From assembly GCA_031278795.1 (NCBI GenBank), contig JAITJT010000059.1, positions 1 to 10,530 on the forward strand: a stretch of DNA of 10,530 nt, in the 5' to 3' direction. A program made the position numbers and the translations under genes. This stretch comes from Deltaproteobacteria bacterium. GTDB taxonomy: Bacteria > Desulfobacterota > Desulfarculia > Adiutricales > Adiutricaceae. The notes beneath the pieces were generated by a model. That model searched no databases. It saw nothing but the letters and a program-made list of their open reading frames with translations, and had not been told where the DNA came from. This document shows positions 6,538-10,530 of the stretch, one piece after another. The number at the start of each line of letters is the position of its first letter. The first letter of the stretch is position 1.

Positions 6538-6956
6538 CTCTAGACACCTCTTTATGACGCGCTCTTTATTCTTTATATATGCCTTTGTACTTTAAACGCA
6601 ATTTTTATTTTTGACATAAGGCTTCCCCTGGACAACGTTTCCCCTGGGATATTCCCAGCCATTACCCAAGAGCCCCCAAAGGGCCGGAAGCGAGCCCTTC
6701 CGCCCATGTCGCGGAAAACACTCCCTACCCTCTTTATGCCCCAGACGATCCTCACGCGCAAGTTGTACCATTTGGGTACAATCCTGTAAGGCGCGTAGTA
6801 GCTAAATAAACTCCGTGAAGCACAACAATCCAAAAGCTAGAGCCTTTCCGGCCTCTTAGCTTTTTCCGTTTTTCCCGTAACCTAGAAAGATTCCTCTAGG
6901 CCGCGGGACTCTCCCATTAGCTTCCCCCAAAGATACCAGGGCCATAGCCTCCCCAA

Positions 6957-6994
6957 AGGATATGCGCTTATCTATAGGATACGCGCTCTTAGTC
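6957..6994. repeat. 19-nt direct duplication
   Basis: Two adjacent units, 6957-6975 and 6976-6994, both beginning AGGATAYGCGCT, diverging toward the end. Small imperfect duplication in gene-less DNA. Confidence 0.5.
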
Positions 6995-7184
6995 TGGGCG
7001 GTCTCTTGCCAAAAGCTTGGAGGATGCTATGACTCTTTGGTCTTTTAACGGTAAGGCGGATCAAAAAAGGCGCTAGCCTTAGCTCGATCTGGCCTGGGCT
7101 ATTGAGTCCTTGTGTCACTAGAGGCTTAGGCTCTCAAAGACAGTCCCCTATTTTAGCTGTGCTTCAAAGGCTAACGCGAACCCT

Positions 7185-7227
7185 AGGGGCCCTTGGGCCC
7201 CCTTGGGCTCTATTATGAAGGGCCCCT
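7185..7227. other. Inverted repeat with 10-bp perfect stem
   Basis: AGGGGCCCTT (7185-7194) and AAGGGCCCCT (7218-7227) are exact reverse complements around a 23-nt spacer that itself contains GGGCCC and TTGGGC repeats, so alternative pairings exist. No T-run. Function unknown; could be a remnant of repeat expansion. Confidence 0.5.
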
Positions 7228-7503
7228 CAAGCTAAAGGGACAGGTCCCTAAGAGAACATAGAAGCTCCCTAACCCTTCGATCCAGAGAGGGGAACACCCT
7301 GGCGCATCTATATAAATTAAAAATTTTTGAGGGTCTTCCGCCCATGAGGCACAAAGGGAAAAAACTCGACAAATTGATCAGATATGGAGCATAAGGGCGT
7401 TTACAAGCCACTTTCCGCTAAAATCATCCGCTTCCGGGAGCCATAAGACTCATAAAATATCAGGAGAGAAAAAAAAATTTTTTCCATGCATGCTCATTCT
7501 GTA

Positions 7504-7532
7504 TTGACAAGCTTCCGGAAAACAGATAATAT
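7504..7532 (+). promoter_or_regulatory. Orphan near-consensus sigma70 promoter with upstream A/T tract
   Basis: A perfect TTGACA (7504-7509), exactly 17 nt of spacer, then TATAAT-like TAATAT (7527-7532). About 20 nt further upstream is a run of nine A and six T (7469-7483), positioned as an UP element or bent-DNA tract. Start would be near 7539. No convincing gene follows: the only sizeable frame (7486-7677, 63 codons) begins before the start site and has no ribosome-binding site. It may drive a small RNA, or be a remnant. Confidence 0.55.
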
Positions 7533-8197
7533 CCATGCAAAATATGGTTATTTCAAAAAACACTCAATTGCACAATTCATAATTAACAAAGAACGGGCGC
7601 ACTTTAAACTGAAATTTACCTCTGGCGGGCTGGCTTTTGTAAAAAGGCTTTACCCCACCCTTGCCATGAACCCGTAATTTACACTACTTTTTCAATTTTA
7701 TAGCTTTCTCTTATTTTTGGAGTTTTCCATACTTGCCGCTGTCCCATACCCAATCGCCAATAACTTGCTTCCAGGATAGGCCTCCTCTAAGTTCAGGTAG
7801 CTAGAGCCCCTGGATAGCTTGGACAGGTAAGTCACGCCCAGGCTCTCTTAGCCAGGAACTCATGCCTTTCCTGGCCACTATAAATACTAAAGCCAGCTTA
7901 ACAATAATCATACATGCGCTTTAAGCTTGAAATCCACTCTCTCCAGAAAGACCAACCAAGTGATTAGGAAGCCGTCCTGACAGATAACGGCACCCAGCGC
8001 TTCCCCTTGGTGGAAGGGAGATTTTATCCAAAAAAGCCTTAGAAAGCGCCTAACCGGCTCATCCAAAGAATAATGTCCCGCCGTACTATATATATATGGT
8101 ACTGGCTCAGATAACTCACAGTCTCAGATAAGTCTCAAGCGTTCTTTCAATAACTTAGGTTCCACTTTGTGGGATCAATCATTTTAACTCAAATTTC

Positions 8198-8202
8198 GGA
8201 GG
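8198..8202 (+). promoter_or_regulatory. Ribosome-binding site of the HU gene
   Basis: GGAGG nine bases before the ATG at 8212, the clearest Shine-Dalgarno on the plus strand, fixing the start. Upstream, CTCAGATAA is repeated at 8106-8114 and 8123-8131 (17-nt spacing) and a TA-repeat block lies at about 8088-8098; I could not place a convincing promoter pair. Confidence 0.7.
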
Positions 8203-8211
8203 TACCCCAAC

Positions 8212-8484
8212 ATGAAAAAGACCGAACTTGTAGCCAAGCTGGCTGAGGAAAGCGGCATTAGCCAGGCCGCCACCAAAACCATCATCGATGGCCTGGTGAG
8301 CACCATCCTCAAAACCGTCAGGAAGGAAAGGCGTTTCGCTGTATCCGGACTAGGCGTCTTCCACCTGGTCAAGAGGGCAAAGCGCACTTGCCGCAATCCC
8401 CAGACCGGTGAGCCCGTGAAGGTTAAAGCCCACAACGCCTTGACCTTTAAGCCGTCCAAGACCGTCAAGCAGAGCTTCGCCTAG
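8212..8484 (+). CDS. HU-family histone-like DNA-binding protein
   Basis: A 90-aa nucleoid protein that bends and compacts DNA as a dimer. The length is exactly that of HU. The N-terminal helical body (1-42, KKTELVAKLAEESG... with alternating hydrophobics) is followed by the family signature: GLGVFHLVKRAKRTCRNPQT at 46-65, a diverged GFGxF..xRxxRxGRNPxTG, in which the RNPQTG at 61-66 contains the conserved DNA-intercalating proline. The C-terminus ends FKPSKTVKQSF (79-89), the normal FxPGKxLKxxV-like tail. Differences from typical HU are GFG to GLG, and Thr-Cys where Arg-x-Gly usually precedes RNP. Single-gene unit with its own ribosome-binding site and strong terminator. HU versus IHF subunit cannot be settled by eye; HU is more likely. 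Confidence 0.92.
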   Translation: MKKTELVAKLAEESGISQAATKTIIDGLVSTILKTVRKERRFAVSGLGVFHLVKRAKRTCRNPQTGEPVKVKAHNALTFKPSKTVKQSFA

Positions 8485-8498
8485 TATTTAAAAGCTAA

Positions 8499-8527
8499 CC
8501 GGCAATCCCTTCCCACGGGATTGCCGG
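8499..8527 (+). terminator. Hairpin terminator of the HU gene
   Basis: Perfect 11-bp stem CCGGCAATCCC / GGGATTGCCGG with a 7-nt loop, starting 14 nt after the HU stop codon. The following sequence is pyrimidine-rich (CTTCCTTTCTTCC) rather than a pure T-run, so termination may be partial, but the stem is the strongest in the window. Confidence 0.8.
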
Positions 8528-8812
8528 CTTCCTTTCTTCCTCCCCTTTCGCCCAGAATCTACCTAGCCGATGCTATCAAGCCAGCCAACAGGGACCAGAG
8601 TCTCTCCGGCCAAGTCTCTTAGGCGAGCTTTAGCTTTCCGCGCCCAAAAACGCTTTTCCAGGCTAAAAAGCTTAGGAGCCTCAAGCGAAGAAAATTCTCT
8701 CTCCCCAGAGCTCCCAGCTATCCCCCTCCCCACCCACACCCAGCCAAGCAACCTAATAATTAACCAATACTTAAGCACCCAAAAGAAGCATAGTCATTAA
8801 ACCCATAGTGGA

Positions 8813-8876
8813 CTTCCAGGCTATTGGACTTCACGGCTATTGGGCTTCCAGGCTATTGGGCTTCCAGGTTATTGGG
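8813..8876. repeat. 16-nt tandem repeat, four copies
   Basis: Units at 8813, 8829, 8845 and 8861 with consensus CTTCCAGGCTATTGGG, no indels and one or two substitutions each. A decayed partial copy may precede it (CCCATAGTGGA). Confidence 0.88.
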
Positions 8877-9235
8877 CATCATGACCACAAAAGCCCGCCC
8901 GGGCCTTTGACGCGTACCCGCAAGCCCCCAGAGCCAAAAGCGAGATTTGCGCTTAAAATTGCCCCGTCTTCCGCTTAGAGCCTTAATAACGCATTATGTA
9001 GCGTACTTTTATATATCCTATTACGTATAAAGGGCATGCCTCTTCATATAAGTGTTAAGAGCGGCATATTGCGCCGCGGATCATGAATTGAAATAAATAT
9101 TCTGACAAATCCCCCATCCCCTTTTAGCCTTGTCCAGAATCAAGTGAGCTTGGAGCTAAGGCGCTACCATAAGAGCAATTAAACTACCTTGTGGGATACC
9201 AAAATGGCTCAGAGGTATGCCTGATTCTAATTATG

Positions 9236-9283
9236 TAAAGGAAAGGTGGTCTAAAGGAAAGGTGGTGTAAAGGAAAGGTGGTG
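9236..9283. repeat. 16-nt tandem repeat, three copies
   Basis: Units at 9236-9251, 9252-9267 and 9268-9283 with sequence TAAAGGAAAGGTGGTG; only the last base of the first unit differs. A diverged continuation TAAACGAAAAGG follows at 9284. The near-identity suggests this is one of the youngest arrays in the window. Confidence 0.9.
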
Positions 9284-9446
9284 TAAACGAAAAGGAGAGG
9301 GCGAAGGGGTATGGATAGGAAGAGAGAGGGGAAAGGGATAGAGAGGATGGTAATAGGAGAGGCGCGCGCTTGCGGCATGGAAGCGCTTCAAGGGCGTTGG
9401 CGTTTTTTGGGAATTTAGGCTTTATGCGGCTTAGCGGACAGGCTCC

Positions 9447-10130
9447 TCAGGCCGCCTGGGCACTCTTGGAGCGGCAGAGGCTCTCGCAAAGCCTCACCGT
9501 GTCGAAAACCGTGGCCGCGTAGTAGTCGGCGTGAAAGCAGTCTTTTATGGCGTTGTTCACCTGGGCGCCGCTTATGAGGATCTGGGGGCCTGGACCCTCT
9601 TTCCTTTCATTGCGGATGGCCCTCACGGTCTCCTCCATGGAGTGGAAACAGCAGGTCAGAAGCACGGAGAGGCCCACCACGTCAGGTTTCCACTCCCTCA
9701 CGGTCTCCATGAACTCCTCGGTGCTCACGTCCGAGCCCAGGTCTTTCACCTCAAAGCCGTTGGCGGCCAGGAGGGCTCCGGCTATGTTTTTCCCCAGACA
9801 GTGGATCTCGCCTTTGACCGTGCCTATGACCACCCGGCCCTTGTAGCGGTTCTCCAGGAACAGCTTGTCGGGCATGCGGGGTGAGACCAGCTTGATGACC
9901 CGGTTCATTATCTCACCGGCCATTATAAGAGCCGCTATGAAGTACTCACCGGTGTCATAGAGATCGGATATCTCCACCATGGCGGCCTCACAGGCGGTGA
10001 GGATGCACTTGGGAGGCATGTTCCTGTCACTCAAGGTCTGGGTGATGGAAAGGGATTCGCCCACTTCCAAGGAGATGAGGGATTGGATGAGATTGACCAG
10101 GCCAAGCCTGTCCGCCTGTATTTTCAGCAT
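9447..10130 (-). CDS. Corrinoid (cobalamin-binding) methyltransferase protein, MtaC/MtbC-like
   Basis: Small corrinoid shuttle protein that in this family carries a methyl group from a substrate methyltransferase to an acceptor (tetrahydrofolate or coenzyme M, depending on lineage). The 227 aa fit the two-domain form: an N-terminal helical cap (about 1-92) and a Rossmann-like B12-binding domain (about 97-220). GTVKGEIHCLGKNI at 103-116 contains the cobalt-ligand histidine His110; the usual DxHxxG is here E-I-H-C-L-G, with Glu108 for Asp. SVLLT follows at 155-159, and SGAQ at 187-190 replaces the usual GGA. ATG at 10130 has GAGAGGTG about 7 nt upstream. The substrate cannot be told from sequence. 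A regulator gene lies 88 nt upstream in the same direction; its effector may be the methylated substrate (inference). Confidence 0.9.
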   Translation of the reverse strand: MLKIQADRLGLVNLIQSLISLEVGESLSITQTLSDRNMPPKCILTACEAAMVEISDLYDTGEYFIAALIMAGEIMNRVIKLVSPRMPDKLFLENRYKGRVVIGTVKGEIHCLGKNIAGALLAANGFEVKDLGSDVSTEEFMETVREWKPDVVGLSVLLTCCFHSMEETVRAIRNERKEGPGPQILISGAQVNNAIKDCFHADYYAATVFDTVRLCESLCRSKSAQAA

Positions 10131-10218
10131 AATTATTCACCTCTCTCTTGTGACTTTCCGGCTAAACCCCACTGTGAAGAAGGAATGAGGCCTCAACGCG
10201 TAAGGATAGCCGCCCCTT

Positions 10219-10530
10219 TTAGCTGTCCCAGACCCCTATCTTGGTGGTGAAGGACACCGAGTCCTTGGTGGTCAGGAACCATCCGCTTCCCACCGGCTCG
10301 TCGTTGAAACCGAAGAAGGTGTAGAGCACCTTGAAGGCTGGGATGGAAACCGAGGTGTCCAGGAGCTCCGCCTCTGAGTCCGTGAGGATGCAAGGCTCCA
10401 GCTCCAGGATGGATTTTTTCACGAAATTGTTGTCCTCCCCCGTGAAGAGCGAGAAAAGTGAGGAGACCTCCAGCTCTGATTCCACGATGAGGGACTTGGG
10501 ATCGTATTTGAGGTAGGACTTGTTGAGGAG
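10219..10530 (-). CDS. C-terminal part of a GntR-family regulator with UTRA domain (partial, cut by window edge)
   Basis: The frame is open from the window edge to the TAA at 10219 (103 codons), so the start and any DNA-binding domain lie outside. The visible part resembles the end of a UTRA ligand-binding domain: an acidic TDSEAELLDTSVSIPAFKVL segment like the family's 'eeAelLgvp.gtPvl.v', then FNDEPVGSGWFLTTKDSVSF, like 'dGePv.y...y.gDrfrF'. UTRA domains sense small molecules and control an N-terminal winged-helix DNA-binding domain in GntR/HutC-type repressors. Followed after 88 nt by the corrinoid-protein gene on the same strand, so autoregulation together with a methyl-transfer operon is plausible. 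The assignment rests on pattern likeness only. Confidence 0.55.
   Translation of the reverse strand, partial: LLNKSYLKYDPKSLIVESELEVSSLFSLFTGEDNNFVKKSILELEPCILTDSEAELLDTSVSIPAFKVLYTFFGFNDEPVGSGWFLTTKDSVSFTTKIGVWDS

Larger units (their letters stand above)
5817..8211. other. 2.4-kb gap without a supported gene
   Basis: The largest gap in the window. It holds the metK promoter (5862-5890), a two-tier hairpin (6099-6157), an 11-nt tandem array (6461-6537), small inverted repeats at 6644-6658, 6763-6781 and 7185-7227, a 19-nt duplicated element (6957-6994), an A/T tract plus orphan promoter (7469-7532), and direct repeats in front of the HU gene (8106-8131). Open frames here (63-86 codons) lack ribosome-binding sites, match no family I know and do not share the GC-rich codon style of the real genes. 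No tRNA, rRNA, tmRNA, RNase P or SRP RNA signature was seen. Confidence 0.65.
8485..9446. other. Intergenic region between the HU gene and the corrinoid-protein gene
   Basis: Convergent gap, with genes reading in from both sides. It contains the HU terminator, a 16-nt tandem repeat ×4 (8813-8876), a GCGGC/GCCGC hairpin at 9061-9077, a second 16-nt repeat ×3 (9236-9283), and purine-rich low-complexity sequence (9284-9365). Open frames at 8563-8800 lie on both strands of the same bases and match nothing known. No clear terminator for the corrinoid-protein gene was found. Confidence 0.65.

Noticed and set aside
6611..6640. TTGACA at 6611-6616 as a promoter
   Set aside because: No acceptable -10 box lies 16-18 nt downstream.
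6301..6833. Minus-strand open frames of 65 and 86 codons
   Set aside because: The first crosses the 11-nt repeat array and the second starts at TTG without a ribosome-binding site; neither translation resembles a known protein.
7486..7677. Plus-strand 63-codon frame
   Set aside because: Its ATG lies upstream of the strong promoter's start site, there is no suitably spaced ribosome-binding site and no family resemblance. Kept only as part of the possible small-RNA finding.

Overview
The window looks like chromosome from a bacterium that is probably deltaproteobacterial (Desulfobacterota-like). This is an inference from the sirC-hemA pair, the B12-dependent methyl-transfer corrinoid protein and the style of the HU and MetK proteins; no rRNA marker is present. 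Only about 4.6 kb of 10.5 kb (roughly 44%) is protein-coding or tRNA. The six protein genes are intact in frame with good motifs, and their GC content is visibly higher than that of the gaps. The gaps (0.4 to 2.4 kb) are AT-richer and filled with short degenerate tandem repeats and gene-less sequence. That pattern fits a host-restricted symbiont or another genome with relaxed selection on non-coding DNA.

Layout: 1-635 is non-coding and carries a 13-nt repeat array and a probable distal terminator for hemA. 636-2573 (minus) is a two-gene tetrapyrrole operon: sirC-type precorrin-2 dehydrogenase followed 3 nt later by hemA (glutamyl-tRNA reductase), with a sigma70-like promoter near 2671-2699 and an interrupted palindrome just upstream of it. 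3306-3391 (minus) and 3820-3912 (plus) are two divergent serine tRNAs (UGA and GCU anticodons), each with its own promoter-like and terminator-like elements. 4141-4308 holds a 17-unit heptamer array and a C-rich repeat. 4608-5816 (minus) is metK with a clear promoter. 5817-8211 is a 2.4-kb gap holding an 11-nt repeat array, several hairpins and an orphan near-consensus promoter at 7504-7532 with no convincing gene behind it. 8212-8484 (plus) is an HU-type DNA-binding protein with a strong terminator. 8485-9446 is another repeat-bearing gap. 9447-10130 (minus) is a corrinoid (B12-binding) protein, preceded by the C-terminal end of what reads as a GntR-family regulator with a UTRA domain, cut by the window edge.

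Functionally, HemA makes glutamate-1-semialdehyde, the committed step of tetrapyrrole synthesis, and SirC acts on precorrin-2 on the way to siroheme or cobalamin-type corrinoids. The corrinoid protein would use such a cofactor for methyl transfer, and MetK supplies S-adenosylmethionine, which methylates the tetrapyrrole ring. The window is therefore loosely themed on corrinoid/one-carbon metabolism, although the genes are in separate transcription units. No mobile element, CRISPR array or phage gene was seen.
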